Positions 1 through 11,137 of a stretch of 64,000 nucleotides of DNA are shown piece by piece. The notes beneath the pieces were generated by a model. It ran no database searches. It saw only the letters and a list, made by a program, of their open reading frames with translations, and was not told where the DNA came from. Origin of the DNA: Dactylonectria macrodidyma (taxonomy: Eukaryota > Ascomycota > Sordariomycetes > Hypocreales > Nectriaceae); assembly GCA_020744425.1 (NCBI GenBank), contig JAGMUV010000055.1, positions 103,474-167,473 of the forward strand. The letters run 5' to 3'. How positions within the stretch are numbered: position 1 is the first letter of the stretch; the number at the start of each line of letters is the position of its first letter. A program made the position numbers and the translations under genes.

Positions 1-879
1 CGGCAGATGATAGAGCCGGCTGAGGGGATGGAGCCGGCTGGGACGGGCCCGGCGCTGTGATCCCGATGCCGGCGGTCCGCTGCTCGTCGGGATTACCGGT
101 ATCGGCTGGTGCGGCCGCCGCCGAAACGTGGCCTTTGCCGTGGCTAGGAGGGGCGGTACCGGTATTGCCGCCGGCTGGTTTGTCCGGGCTTCGAGTCGTC
201 ACCCATATGCGCCTTCATAACAGGCAGCCAATAGCAGATGACCTTTCAGCGGTAGTGTAACTGTCCAGCTGTTGTTGCCTACAGGCTGCGCGGCACATGT
301 ATGTTCCTTGCATCCCCGCTACCCTGCATTCAGGCCTATAGTACGGAAGGAATATTATCACACATGTTACATTTATCTTATTGACTTTCTTCCTTTGAAG
401 ATGTAGAAAGCAATTATTTTAATAATACTTTATACCGGTATTTATAAGCTTATAGGCAGTCTCAACCCCCCCAACCCCCCCTCAGCTGATATATGCGACG
501 CGTCACTAATAAAAGGTGTTCGATCGTTTGGAATTGTGAATGTCTACTGTCGCTGTTATTCGCCAACGTGAAGGTACAATTACCCCAGCGTCTAATAACC
601 TAACGTTGGTTCACAGCACAGACCAAAGACCGCTAGGCTTGGACCGCCCAATTGATGTCATCCACTTGGCCTCGGGGCTCCCTTGCGGACGCAACATGAG
701 GCACTTTTCTGCCTACCCCCCGGGCGAAACCTGCAAGGCTGACCCGAATATCTCCACTACCTGGGCACCGGCTTGATATCCTCCCTCTTTGATCCTTCTC
801 CATCATACATCATTCACAGTTCCACTCAACACTCCCTGGCTGGTGTTGTGCCATCCATGCTTGAGTAGACTCTGTGAGA
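1..879. other. Intergenic, no gene supported
   Basis: Short open frames occur here, for example near 540-776, but their composition and lack of any recognisable motif argue against coding. The part near 360-440 is AT-rich. I see no RNA gene or clear repeat. Confidence 0.5.
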
Positions 880-1654
880 ATGAGCACCGAGACGCCAAAA
901 TCACCTCCGGATCGCCGTGACGCCGACGATAGCGACAGCGACGTGGTAGGCTTTGCGGACGCGCCAGATCCCCGTGAGCAGCCTGCACGTCATGTCGCCG
1001 TCGTCGACAGCGTGACAGTAAAACCCACCCCTCGTCCTGCTCCGGTCACGAATACCAACACGACGGAACAAACGCCCGCTCCACCAGCGCAAGACGATCA
1101 AGATCCGCCTCAGACAGTCCTCAGAGGCTGGCGGAAGGCCGTCGTAGGGCTTCTTGCCGCCATCGCCATCTTCGTGCCTTGGGTCGCCGGGATGATACTA
1201 TCGTGGATGCCGCTCACCAGGATCAGCGCGCACGAGGCCACCAGAGAAGTGTCTGTTTACGAATTCCCGTTTATCCCCGCGTCCGTTCCTAACAGACTTG
1301 CCGTTGATTAGCCTCGTGAGCATTGTCGGCAGCACCGTCGAGGTGGGCACCATGCTGCTCGTCTCAGGCAGCCATAACGTTTTGACCTGGGTGGCGCCCT
1401 ACTCTAGACCGCTCATGTCAAGAATTCCCTTCAACCTTTTTATTACCTGGACTGTGTTTCTTTTCTTGGACCCCATCGTCACCGGGTCCTACGTTTGGTA
1501 CCAAGTCGACAAGCACCCGTGCGAAGCCGGCTCTGGGAGCGCTCAGTGCAGGGTCGGCGATAGCCTCATCCGGGCGATTGGGATATTTAGGGTGTTTGGA
1601 ATGTATGGTCCTACATTTCTACGCCCCCTTGTTTCTATCGTGGATTTTGAATAA
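880..1654 (+). CDS. Hypothetical membrane protein, probably two exons
   Basis: I do not recognise the family. The first ATG (880) opens a frame whose N-terminal ~80 residues are acidic, Pro/Thr-rich and probably disordered. A hydrophobic stretch follows at about residues 88-108 (VVGLLAAIAIFVPWVAGMIL). A second frame from about 1311 to 1654 continues with two or three more hydrophobic segments. The two frames differ by one, so an intron is likely between about 1250 and 1320. A CTAAC branch-like site lies at 1289-1293, with AG candidates at 1295, 1310 and 1320; a GT at 1251 or 1269 joined to AG 1320 keeps the frame. A frameshifted pseudogene is the alternative. The predicted product is a small integral membrane protein of roughly 230-250 residues. 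Confidence 0.45.
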
Positions 1655-2146
1655 TAACTTCCTTGTAGATCTCCATTGGCGGCGGTTGTGTTGTCTTTGA
1701 TTCCAGATAAATGATCCTCTTCATGAACAGCAGCGGCGCGTCGATAGCAGGGCCTGATTGTCACTTGGTCGGCAATACAATCTGAGTAAATAAACTGAAA
1801 ATAAAGCCCCGATAAAAATGCCCTCGCAAGGATATTCGGCGACTGGTTGCACACTCAACGCAGTGACAACGTTGGGGAGGTGTGTGGCCTGCCCACATAT
1901 CGCTGCTGAATCCAGCACATGGTTTTTTTTAGCTGGGAAGTGAGCTGCTGCGATTCTATAAATTGAATATGATAAGACTGCTCCGCATTCTCACGGTGTC
2001 TTGTATGTATTACGTCGTAGGTTAACTGAACAAGGGATCAGCGAGTCAGAAACGAAGGCTCTGGGAGAAACAACCTCCAGCCATGCATCACAGGACATGC
2101 CAATAGTAATACACTACACATTGTCATCCGTACCTCGTCCAATATC
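1655..2146. other. Intergenic, no gene seen
   Basis: Downstream of the membrane-protein gene and upstream of the truncated regulator. No coherent coding frame, motif or repeat was found. Confidence 0.4.
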
Positions 2147-3045
2147 CTAAATCTCGCGAACGTTGAGAACGCTGTCCGTGACAACGCCATCAACCCTCGC
2201 TGGCCTTCCTCGCCCCTGCATCTCAACATCGTCTATCCCCGCCGTGGCCATGGGCAAGTGTCCAAATAGCCCAAAGCCACCAAGCACGCCCGAGTTGTCA
2301 TACGGCCCAAGGGGGGGCCACACCTCTTCGGTGGAGACCTCGGCCACCACGGAGGGGTCGACGCCGCCGAGGAGCTGCTGGTTTTGAAGCGTCTCGTTTG
2401 CGGATTGCGGCAGAGTCCATGAAAGCTGCGACGCGGCCTTGGTTGCTTGGGTGGCCACGTTGGAAACTCCAAAGGGCTGGAAACGCTGAGTTTTGCAGCA
2501 AACCGCTGCTACTTAAGTCTGGCGATGCCTCTTGCGCCGATTTCCCCATTGACGGAACAGGCATGGCGGTTACTGTTGTTGCAGAGCGGCCCAAACGCGG
2601 CAAAGACATATAAAAAGTTCAACCATGTGCATACGAAGAGGGCGTCGCTATTATCATTGCCCATTGCATCTATTCCATTCCGAAACCCTTCCAGTGCCAG
2701 GGTATGGTGTTGTTTCCCGATCAAGATGAGCTGTTGTCTGGCGGCAGAGTCCATGTATGCGAGACGCAGAGCCAGGCTTAGGATGCCATGCATGACGAAT
2801 GGATGTCGGAATGCGATCTGCGGAAATACCTCTTGCCAGTAATGGTCCACGTCGGGAGAGTTTACAATGCTTAGGCTCGTCGACAGTGTCCAGTGGTGCA
2901 GTAGAGCTAGGTCATCGATAGTGAAGCATGCCGACGGCTGGTTGGTCGAGGTGAGGCCAGGAATCGAGAGACGAGATGTACTTGGCAACCCGACACTATC
3001 GGAAGCCTGCGCGTTCGAGTCCTCGTTGGATTGAGCGGGGGAAAG
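2147..3045 (-). pseudogene. C-terminal remnant of a fungal Zn2Cys6-family transcription factor
   Basis: The minus-strand frame from about 3045 to 2509 reads as the middle domain of UPC2/ECM22-like regulators: DLALLHHWTLSTSLSIV, then a conserved HPFVMHGILSLALRLA helix and a WLNFLYVFAAFGPL segment. The frame is open upstream of 2988, but no zinc cluster (Cys6) is found before the LINE tail at about 3170, so the DNA-binding half is missing. A further minus-strand frame down to 2147 may hold the C-terminus, but it is not continuous with the first. A purine-rich tract at 3050-3115 separates the stump from LINE DNA. I infer a regulator gene truncated by insertion or rearrangement and probably not functional. 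Confidence 0.6.
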
Positions 3046-3166
3046 AGTTACGATGAACGAAATACGAAATAAGAGGAACGAAATCAGTGGAACGAGAAAC
3101 GAGGAACGGATCGGGCAATCCCAAGTCCCGAGCCATCTTCTCGCTAGCTCAGCGCGGTGGCGACTG

Positions 3167-3185
3167 ATAGTAGTAGTAGTAGTAA
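3167..3185 (-). repeat. (TAG)n / (CTA)n microsatellite, LINE 3' tail
   Basis: About six tandem TAG triplets on the plus strand. Read on the minus strand this is a CTA/TAC tract at the 3' end of the LINE whose coding region ends at 3477. Tad/MGL-type fungal LINEs commonly end in short simple repeats instead of poly(A), so this probably marks the element's 3' terminus. Confidence 0.6.
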
Positions 3186-3476
3186 ATTTATTTAGCCCGG
3201 GAGAACGGATCTCATAGGGCCATGGAACACGCTATGCTATTTACATTTCTGCCACTTCAGTCCTGACCACAAATAAAGCCCCACTTTCTCTCCCTGAATC
3301 GCTTTCTTCTGGCCTCGCTTGACTCTCTCTGACAGGCCTGCTTGAAGGCCAATTTCTCCAAGTGTTCAGCATCCTATCCTCAGCAGCTGAAGCATGGTCT
3401 GTCAAAATGAGGCTGCATGGTGTTAGTATTGTGTCAGTGTTTCCTGGTTCCGGGGTTGTTAGTATGTCCCATTCTC

Positions 3477-4496
3477 CTACTTCACTCCCAGTCTTCCCGT
3501 CTTCATCGCAAATTTGATCGTTGCTCGCACCGCCTGTAGGTTAGGTGACCACTTCGGTCCGTCCAGTGCTGACTTTCCCCCCAAAAAGAATGAGAGGTTC
3601 CCCATCTCGCTTTGTCCGATTCGCCGCATGCCTTCGCGTTGTGCATCCCACTTGCTGCAGCGAAAGAGAAAATGTTCCATCGTCTCGGTTGCCCGTCCGC
3701 AGTCACACAAGTCTGATTCCACCGCGCCGATCCTCGACAGGTAGCTGTTGATCCTCGCCATTCCCGTGCGTAACTGTGAAAGCGTGTCTGCTTCGCGCCT
3801 CTTCAGTCCGTCGTATAGCACCTTTGTGTGTTTTCCTGGCAGCGCTTTGTCCACCCTCTTGGAGAAGCCGCCCACTCTGTCCGGTTGCGCCTGGTGCTGT
3901 TGTAGCTGTGCTCTCGCCAGTCTTGTCCGCGTCGATCGAGCTTGGTATGGCGGCGTCTCTGCCGTACGTCCTGCTTCGGTTGCTCTCTGCGCCTGTCTCT
4001 TCGCCTTGGGTCCCAAGGGGAAGGCGTCGTCCCGGGACGGTACCCAGATCATTTTAACACTGTTGTTGCCTTTTCCCAGCCGTCGGATGTGGTTGTAGAT
4101 TTCCCGTATGGCGCACTGTCCCGATTGTTGTCGCGGTCGCGCGATCGCCTTCAGAGCTGACTGGCCGCTTGACAGTATGGTGAGTTTTCGGTCCCGTAGT
4201 CCGTCAGGCATGCATCGCAATGCCATCGCTATCGCCAGGTTCAGGTTCAGGTTCAATTCCTACTCGGTTTTAGCCGCCATTCCACAGCAGCCATGCCCGG
4301 TAAGCGGGGTTTGGCTGACAGCCGAAGCGCCCCGAATGTTTGTCCGTGGCGCCCCACTTCGCCAACACCATCCGGCGTTTGGCCAGCTGCCCCAAACTTC
4401 CCGCTTTTTACTCCCAAACCTCTTCTCTACATCGGCCAGCCAGCCTCTATAGATAGCGGTTCGAAATGCTAATATACACATCGTTTTGGGCTCCAA
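3477..4496 (-). pseudogene. LINE ORF2 fragment: RNase H and C-terminal CCHC-like domain
   Basis: From about 4256 down, the frame contains an RNase H core (LTILSSGQSALKAIARPRQQ, then VKMIWVPSRDD), a basic linker, and the C-terminal motif CDCGRATETMEHFLFRC that closes Tad-like LINE ORF2 proteins. The RNase H start (AIAMALRCM) is partly built from a short repeat, NLNLNL. Upstream, 4260-4496 is in another frame, so the fragment is shifted as well as truncated. It cannot encode a working polyprotein. Confidence 0.65.
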
Positions 4497-4568
4497 TGAG
4501 GCGAACTACATGCCTCGTGTATGGGTCCTCCTACCTACAGTCTCCCCCCAGTGCTCGGCTTGGTCTGA

Positions 4569-7500
4569 TTATGGACTGATCCTGAACTGCCCAAGGATCT
4601 GGGTTTGCTCCATGAACTTGACGACCTTTGCTGCTACTCTGCGCTCGCTCAATAATGCCCGGAGCCTTCGATGCCCTGGGAATTGGCCCAACTCCTTGTT
4701 TCGAAGTGCGGTGTGCTTCCTGCATTGAAGCAGGATGTGGGCTACTGTCAGAGGCCAAAAGCCACAAGAAGGGTCTATGGGGCACTAACTGCAGAAATCC
4801 ACTGTCACACAGTGGCGGCCGCGCCTAACAGCCACAAGGTCGCAGCTATGTCGCAGGTTTGCCACAGCTAGCTTTCAGCTAGCAAGTTGCTGAGGGAGTT
4901 ATGGAACACGGGCTAAGCGCAACCGGCCGGATCCGAGAGCTCCGACCGGGTTACAAGAGACCCGGCCGGGCCGGAGTCTCAGGATTACGAAGACCAATCA
5001 AACTAGCTAGACCTAAGCAGCTAAGCTACAGCTAGCTAGCTAGGGTATTGGAAGAAGGGATACTAGACCTGGCTATAAGAAGAGCTACTAGAGGGCGAAG
5101 GCAAAGGGGGGGTCAGAGATCAATACAGTCACCAGCATCATTCCTACTAGCTAGCTGCTGTCTCGCAGCGTGTCTGCCCTCTTCACTCCCTTGTGTGTAA
5201 CCAGCCCTGACAGCTACTGTTTGCCGTCCTTCGCCGCAGTCGCATCTAGGGTCTGTGATCCCTGGCACTCTTCGTTTGAAGAGAAAGTCGTTCATCCCAA
5301 TCTTCTCCGTCCGGAGCTGGATGTAGATTGCGCTATGCCTCTTGCTGAAGTGCTTGTGTGGCTGTAGTACTTTTGAGTTGGCTCCGGAGTGTGCCTGAAG
5401 GTTGTTCGGCCCCTGGTTTCCTGTCGCCACTGCGTCTTCCATCTGTCGTTGACAACTCTGCGCGACCACGTTTTCAATGTAGACTTCAATGAATACAGTA
5501 CCGGGGGTTGCTGCGCCCTTGGTCCTGGTGGTCCTCTCTGTCTCCATCCCGTGGCTTCTTTTGCGGCACGATCGGCCGCTTCGTTGCCGTATATCCCCTT
5601 GTGGGCTGGGATCCATCGGATCCCGACGGTCAAGCCTTGCGTTCGTAGTTCCTGTATTCGCTGCGTTATATCTTGGAGAAGGTATGACCCCGATTTGCCC
5701 CTGGGCCTCGCCACCGACCTAATTGCTGCTTGGTTGTCTGTGTAGATCAAGATTTTCTTTCTGATATTGCCTTGGCTTCTGTCTTCCTGGGCGATCTGGA
5801 GAGCCAGGGAGATCCCTTGGAGTTCGCCGGCGTACACTGTCGATACGGTGTCGTCGCCCATGTAGGCGCTCCTGCTTTGGCTGGTCGTCGTGCACACAGC
5901 CGCAGCGCCCACGTGTCCGTTGATGCCACTTCCATCCGTATATATGTGTATGGCGTTTGGCTCATTGCTGATGCCGTACTGGTGTCTCGCTTGTGCCTTC
6001 TCGACGCTCTCTTCGATGAACGTTTTTGGGCCTATCCACCATGGTGGGACGACGCGCGGCGTGATTACTTCCATTTTCTCCATTTCGAACCCTTGTTCGT
6101 CCTGTATGGCTTTCTGTATTGCTCTGCGTGGGCTCATTTTTGTCTTTCCTCCTCCCAGACCATCTGCGCTGTGCTGGGATTCTTGTCCCCCAAAGCCGAT
6201 TCTTCCCAGACAGTCAGCGTTGTGCTTCCAGATTTGATGTTCGATGGGCAGAAGATGTGTTTCGATATCCAGGGCGGGGGCTGACGTGGCTTTGAAGGCA
6301 CCAGAAATCGCCCTGGCTGCCCGTGCCTGCAGACGTTGCAGTTGTGCCAGTGTCTTGCTTGTGTATGGCATGTTTCGCGTTCTCCAGTTTGAGTTTGACC
6401 ACGCAGAGCATGCATATATGATCTGTGGCACCACCACCCCTCGGTAGATCTTCCTCATGTCTTGAAGGGTAAGGCCCCAGGTTGAGCTACCCAGGCTGCT
6501 TAGGGCTGAGATTGTTTTCGTCGCCTTCCTCCGTATTTCGTCTACGTGGGGCTTCCACTGCAGCGCAGAGTCCATGATGAGTCTTAGATATTTGCAGGTC
6601 GGCTTTGCCGGGATCTCGCCCCATGCCGTTTGCAGTGGGTGTTGAGTGTCTATTCTCGTGCGTGCCCTGGTGAAGTGTATGAGTTGGAATTTGCTGGGTG
6701 AGAAGACTGACGCATGGGTTTTCGCCCACTGCTCGGCTATTTGGAGTGCTCCTTGAAGCTTGTTGCAAGTTTCCGTCGTCGTATCTCCCCATGTGAGGAT
6801 CGCCACGTCGTCAATGAACCCAGTAGAGGTGGTGTCCTCTGCTAGGTTGCAGCTCTCGATGAGATCTGCGTTGTAAAAAATGTAGAGGATTTGTGAGAGC
6901 GGCGAGCCTTGTACTGTCCCGGCCGAGATTCTGTGTCGCTCGGTTTTGAATCCATCGATCGAGATCCTGGTGTGTCGGACTTCAAGAAGACTCGATATCC
7001 ACCGAACCGTCTTCTCATCAATTTTCCTCTTCCGTAGGTTGTGCAGGAGTCGCTTGTGTCATACGTTATTGAAGGCGCCGGAGGCGTCAAGTAATAACAG
7101 GCTGGCTATCTGCCCTCGGCCTCTGTTCCACGCTTCATAGATCTTGTCGATGATGTGATGCACGGCGTGCTCGGTGGATCTCATCTTCCTACCTCCAATG
7201 CGGGTTGAGGGGAGCAGGTTATGTGTCTCCGCCACATAGCTCAGGCGGCGTGCTATTATAGCATCCATGATCTTGCCTACGGTGTTCAACAACCCTATCG
7301 GCCGGTAAGACCCTAGGAATGGTGTAGTTGTCCTTTCCCTGCTTCCTCAGTACAACTGTTGTCGATTCCCTGAAGTGTTGTGGGCAGTAACCGAGATTGA
7401 GGCTCTGATTGAAAATCGCCGACAAGTGAGGCTTAATCCATGTCGTTGCTAGTTGCAATGCTTTGTTCGGGATACCATCAGGGCCGGGGGCCTTGAATGG

Positions 7501-8950
7501 CGAGGCTTCTTGTATGGTTCTCTCCACCTCTTGTTCTGTGATGGGCGGCATCGTTATCCGGTCCGGGTAAGTACGCGTCTTCGATGTCGCCAATCTCTGC
7601 TTCTGGCGGGGAGGGAAAAAATGCCTTCTTGAATATCTCTGCCTTTTCCGCTGGGTCTGAGACCATTTGAGAGGTGTCTGGGTGCTCTAGTGTAGGTGTT
7701 ACCTCTGGTGCCTGAGTGGTTCTGTTTCTAGCCCATTTTGCCATTCTCCAGAGAGCCTCTGGTGACTCTGAAGCTCTCTCAACATTCTCTCGATGCGCTC
7801 TTCTCAGTGCCTTCCTTGATTACCCTGCCTTTGTGATTTCTGGCCGCTCGGTATGCCTCCCATGTTTCTTCCGTGTGGTAGAGATTGTGGAGTCGTCTGA
7901 GGCACTTGGTCTCTTCCAGCACTCGCACTGCACTCCTCATCCCAGCCGCGTCTGGATTTAGGTGACCATGTCCTTTGGGGCACTGCTGTCTCTATCGCAC
8001 TCTTCAGTGCTGCAACTATTTCCCCCACGTACCGATCAAGCGCACTTCGGGTTCTCGGTCTTCGCTGCGGCGGCAGCTTGTCCAGGACCGCAGACCTGAA
8101 TCTCTTCTCATCTACCGATTTCCAGTTTCTGTTGGGCTCTCTGCTGAGCTGCTTGACTGACACGTCGAGGGAAGTGGACGATCGGCAAGTGGTCTGAGTC
8201 GTGATCGAGACTACGGTCTGCTTCGCATCTGATGACCCGATCGACCAGGCCGAGGGTGACCAGGCAGAGATCGATCGTTGTCTGCCTACTGCCTTCTTCG
8301 TACGTGATAGTGCCTGGCGCCAGAGTGTTTGTGAGGTTATAGTCTTCCATAATCTCGACGAGATCTTCTGCCTCTGCCTCTGTTCTAGGGACATGGGAGC
8401 CCCCCCACAACTCATGGTGGAGATTGAAGTCTCCAATTAGTATTTGCTCTGCTTGCCGAGCCGAGTCGAGTACCCTTCGCAGTTGGGGTAGTACGCTTCG
8501 CCTGTTTTCTGCCGTTTGGTCGGGGTTGTAAATGTTGTGTATCTTGATCTCTCTTGTCTCGTCTCCTTGTCCTAAGGTTATCGTTACTGTGCAAAGATCC
8601 CGATTGTGCGGCTCATATTGCCACTTTGAATGATCGAGACGCTTGTTTATATACAGGCACACCCTTGCTGGGCCTTCGCCTTCATCTTGGGGGTAGCATA
8701 GATGAAACCGGTCTTTTGCCGGATGGTGTGTGGTGCCTATGAAAGAATTCGCCCATGGTTCTTAGATGGCTAGGATGTCGAACTCCATTACCTTAGGACC
8801 CGTAAAAGGGTAGCCATAACGATGTCCTTTGATTTCCTTACGTTGTACTGTAGTATTGAAAGTGGTTTCACGTGGCTCATTCACGGTTGTCGACGTCCAT
8901 GTTGTCCGCTTGGTAGGTGCCGTGTAGTCGTGCCGAGTTTGCAAGGGCTT
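4569..8950 (-). pseudogene. LINE ORF2 (endonuclease, reverse transcriptase, RNase H), disrupted
   Basis: Endonuclease (about 8,900-8,110): ILIGDFNLHHELWGG and DHDSDHLPIVHF are typical. Reverse transcriptase (about 7,600-6,790): FKAPGPDGIPNKAL, then LLLLDASGAFNNV, and the catalytic FIDDV motif. RNase H (about 5,970-5,580): IHIYTDGSG, AGELQGISLAL and WIPAHKGIYGNEAAD. The C-terminal knuckle is CDCG...HILLQC. The frame changes at least near 8150, 7750, 7580, 7290 and 5400. A TAA replaces the expected Gln in the AI-x-EPW motif near 8762, and a TGA lies at 7059. The C-terminal domain is split by the solo LTR at 4746-5212. Catalytic residues survive, so decay looks recent, but the protein cannot be made. 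Confidence 0.75.
4746..5212 (+). mobile_element. Solo LTR (gypsy-type likely) nested in the LINE ORF2
   Basis: A 467-bp insert interrupts the C-terminal knuckle of ORF2. It starts TGTCAG and ends CTGACA, the short inverted ends of an LTR, and is flanked by GCTAC at 4741-4745 and 5213-5217. Removing it with one GCTAC restores the reading frame across the knuckle. A TATAAGAAG motif near 5075 could be its promoter. The flanking match extends to 8 bp (GCTACTGT), so a hAT-type MITE is the alternative, but the ends fit an LTR better. Confidence 0.7.
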
Positions 8951-10580
8951 CCAGTGCCCTTCTAGATGGCGTTATGACCCTTTGGGGCCGTTGACTACCC
9001 GTGTTGACTGTGATTTCGTTCTCCACATTGTTCAGGGAGGCTGCGTTGCTTCCGGGGTTGGCTCTCTTTTGGCCTCTCTTCGTCGGTGATCTGCTTCTTC
9101 CTTGGCGATTCTGCTGAATGCGACTAGGTGCAAGAGATGGTGCTCCCTCCCGGATGGTTCGTCCGATCGGTTCTTCCTGAGTTCTCACAGTTGAGCTCGC
9201 CTGACTGATTGCCATGTTACTTTGTGGCACCAGGTGGTATCTAGGGCGTGCGGCGTAGGCGGATTTAACCTTGGCCATTTCATCTTTCCTGGTTGCACAT
9301 TGGTTGTTCCATGCCTCATGTTCGCCTTTACAGTTGGCGCACTTTCTAGGCACGTTCTTATTAGACTTGACAGGGCATTCGCGGGACGCGTGTTCTTGAG
9401 CGCAGTAGCCGCATCTCGCTGTTGCCTTGCACTGGGTTCCTATGTGGCCGTATGCTTGGCAATTGAAGCATTGCCTCAGTCGACACGACCTGTCATACAG
9501 CTCGCACTGAAAGACTTCGCCGTGCCAGATCAGACCCTCGTCAATGATCTTGTTGGCATCCTGGGGTCTGGTGAATTCAATGATGATCGAGGAAGCATTC
9601 TTTGCCGCAGATGTCCTCGTGAGCCAGCCAATGTATTTTATCCCGGCGCTCGGGATGAAAGGTCTGTTTTCCTGCAGGATGTTGTCTCTGGTGTCCTCGA
9701 ATTGGCTCATATCCATCGAAATGCTCCGGATGCCATGTACGAGAACTCCGTATGTTGGGATGCGCACGGTGGCTCCATTACCAAGCCGATGCTCCCAGTC
9801 CTCAGCAAATTGCCTCAGTACCTCCATATCAGAGGTCGTAGCCGTCCTGATGCTAAGGTCGCCGCTTTTGAGCTGGTTAGTTGAGACCGTTCTGATCTTC
9901 TCTATGTGTTCGTTTTCGCTCTGTTCTATAGCACGGTCTACGTGTGCTTTCAGACTACGAGGGTTCATCGCCCGTAGGCTGGCTATGGTAAGCGGGTTCC
10001 GAATGTTCACTATGATCTCACGGAGCACTTGCGCAGGCGGTGCCTTGTGGTGGTTCAGCGGGTTATGCATGCTTGTAGCTAGCCCATTTCCAGCCGCCAC
10101 AGATGCATAAGTCCGTAGCGGGCTCGGTCGGTTGTGCTGGTCTGTGTTCCTGATCTCTCTCACCATTGTCATGACTGTTCGGCTGATATCGGTCGATTCT
10201 CTGGCTGCCGCCTTCGTCTCGTTTTGTGCTTCGCGACTCTCGCGTATTCCTTCCAATGTTTGCTGGCCCGTGTTCGCTGCCTGTTTTAGTTCCGTCTTGA
10301 TGTCGTTGAGAGCCTGCATCGTGCTTTCCGCCGCGATCTTCGATTCAGTTCTTGCCATCTGTAGTGCGTCATGTACAGTGCCGAGGTCTGGGATGTTGTG
10401 AATCTTATTGACGAGGGATAGTGCGCCCATGGCCATGATCTTGGCTAGGTCATGGGGAACAGGTTGGTCTTTCGCGCGTTCGATGCACAGGAGGGCGTCC
10501 CTGAGGTATTTGCCAAGTTGCGTGGCGTGCTCGCGGAATTCGGCGGGCCATGCCACCTCTTGGGGCCACGAGGTCGCCAT
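8877..10580 (-). CDS. LINE ORF1, gag-like RNA-binding protein
   Basis: An uninterrupted frame of 567 codons from the first ATG (10,580); the frame is open slightly upstream through a GTG. The N-terminal half is helical and rich in Glu, Gln and Ala, suggesting a coiled coil (residues about 90-190). The C-terminal third has three zinc knuckles: CFNCQAYGHIGTQC, CGYCAQEHASREC and CANCKGEHEAWNNQC. A basic RSRSPTKRGQKR tail follows. Such proteins coat the LINE transcript in a ribonucleoprotein particle. The frame is intact although its partner ORF2 is broken, so it could still be translated. It overlaps the start of the ORF2 reading frame, as is common in this clade. Confidence 0.75.
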   Translation of the reverse strand: MATSWPQEVAWPAEFREHATQLGKYLRDALLCIERAKDQPVPHDLAKIMAMGALSLVNKIHNIPDLGTVHDALQMARTESKIAAESTMQALNDIKTELKQAANTGQQTLEGIRESREAQNETKAAARESTDISRTVMTMVREIRNTDQHNRPSPLRTYASVAAGNGLATSMHNPLNHHKAPPAQVLREIIVNIRNPLTIASLRAMNPRSLKAHVDRAIEQSENEHIEKIRTVSTNQLKSGDLSIRTATTSDMEVLRQFAEDWEHRLGNGATVRIPTYGVLVHGIRSISMDMSQFEDTRDNILQENRPFIPSAGIKYIGWLTRTSAAKNASSIIIEFTRPQDANKIIDEGLIWHGEVFQCELYDRSCRLRQCFNCQAYGHIGTQCKATARCGYCAQEHASRECPVKSNKNVPRKCANCKGEHEAWNNQCATRKDEMAKVKSAYAARPRYHLVPQSNMAISQASSTVRTQEEPIGRTIREGAPSLAPSRIQQNRQGRSRSPTKRGQKRANPGSNAASLNNVENEITVNTGSQRPQRVITPSRRALEALANSARLHGTYQADNMDVDNRE

Positions 10581-10995
10581 ACTTGTCTGGAATCGCACTG
10601 GGCGATGCGATAGATTGCAGGCTATTCAATTGACCCGTTGAAGAGGCGTATAGGGTGCTGTTTGCGGCTGTTGTTTCAAAAATTCGTTCTCGCTGTTGTG
10701 AAAAGTTTTTGCATCATCCTGTCAAGCTCCGGAGACCTTCGCTTACTGTTGGAGGATATCAAGGGCAAGGATCACAACCATTGTGAATAGCTTCACGGTC
10801 AGCGTGAACGCTACACCATCACTAACGACAGGCAACAGCCTGGTGCCTATGAGATCGGCAGACTGAACACAGGTATAAGAGACCGACTTTCGTCGCTCCT
10901 TTTAGATAGGGGGAGCTCAGGCTTTTAGTCCTCAATCTACACTGATCTTTTGTTCAATGTCTGCATTTGTGTAATTATCGGTGCTAGGTTGACAC
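10581..10995. other. LINE 5' region and left flank of a solo LTR
   Basis: From 10,581 to about 10,930 this is the 5' untranslated region of the minus-strand LINE; the rest is flank of the copia-like LTR. No gene is visible. Confidence 0.4.
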
Positions 10996-11137
10996 TGTTG
11001 AAATGAGCATGTTGTGTTGATTGAAGGAGAAGAAAAACTAGCGCTAACAAGCGGAAGCTATTGACAAGAAGACATCCACATCCCCACCACCAATGGATCG
11101 GAATAGCCATTGATCCGTTAAACAACGGATCTCAACA
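10996..11137 (+). mobile_element. Solo LTR, copia-like, 142 bp
   Basis: The unit begins TGTTGAAATGAGC and ends GGATCTCAACA, so it has TGTTGA...TCAACA inverted ends. It is flanked by an exact 5-bp duplication, GACAC (10,991-10,995 and 11,138-11,142). A second copy in opposite orientation lies at 35,731-35,868. No internal retrotransposon sequence adjoins it, so it is a solo LTR left by recombination. Confidence 0.8.

Larger units (their letters stand above)
3167..4500 (-). mobile_element. 5'-truncated Tad/MGL-like LINE
   Basis: Only the RNase H and C-terminal zinc-knuckle parts of ORF2 plus about 300 bp of 3' region remain; no reverse transcriptase segment belongs to this copy. Truncation at the 5' end is the normal outcome of incomplete target-primed reverse transcription. 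It abuts the 3' end of a second, different minus-strand LINE near 4500-4530. The exact junction is not resolved. Confidence 0.65.
4510..10930 (-). mobile_element. Near full-length Tad-like LINE
   Basis: The element runs on the minus strand: a 5' region from about 10,930, ORF1 (10,580-8,877), then ORF2 (about 8,950-4,569) and a short 3' region to about 4,530. Domain order is gag-like zinc knuckles, then AP-type endonuclease, reverse transcriptase, RNase H and a terminal zinc knuckle, which fits the Tad clade. ORF1 is intact while ORF2 has several frameshifts, two stops and a nested solo LTR, so the copy is no longer autonomous. End points are estimates because I could not identify a target duplication. 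Confidence 0.75.

Noticed and set aside
540..776. 78-codon plus-strand frame near the left edge
   Set aside because: No motif, no supporting splice sites, and composition like the surrounding non-coding DNA.
3000..3020. GTTCGAGTCC resembling a tRNA T-loop
   Set aside because: No matching stems or acceptor arm around it, and the bases lie in the coding frame of the truncated regulator.
3748..4098. Long plus-strand frames opposite LINE coding regions (also around 5,730-6,284 and 9,222-10,110)
   Set aside because: They are antisense to conserved LINE domains and have Cys/Ser-rich composition typical of shadow frames.
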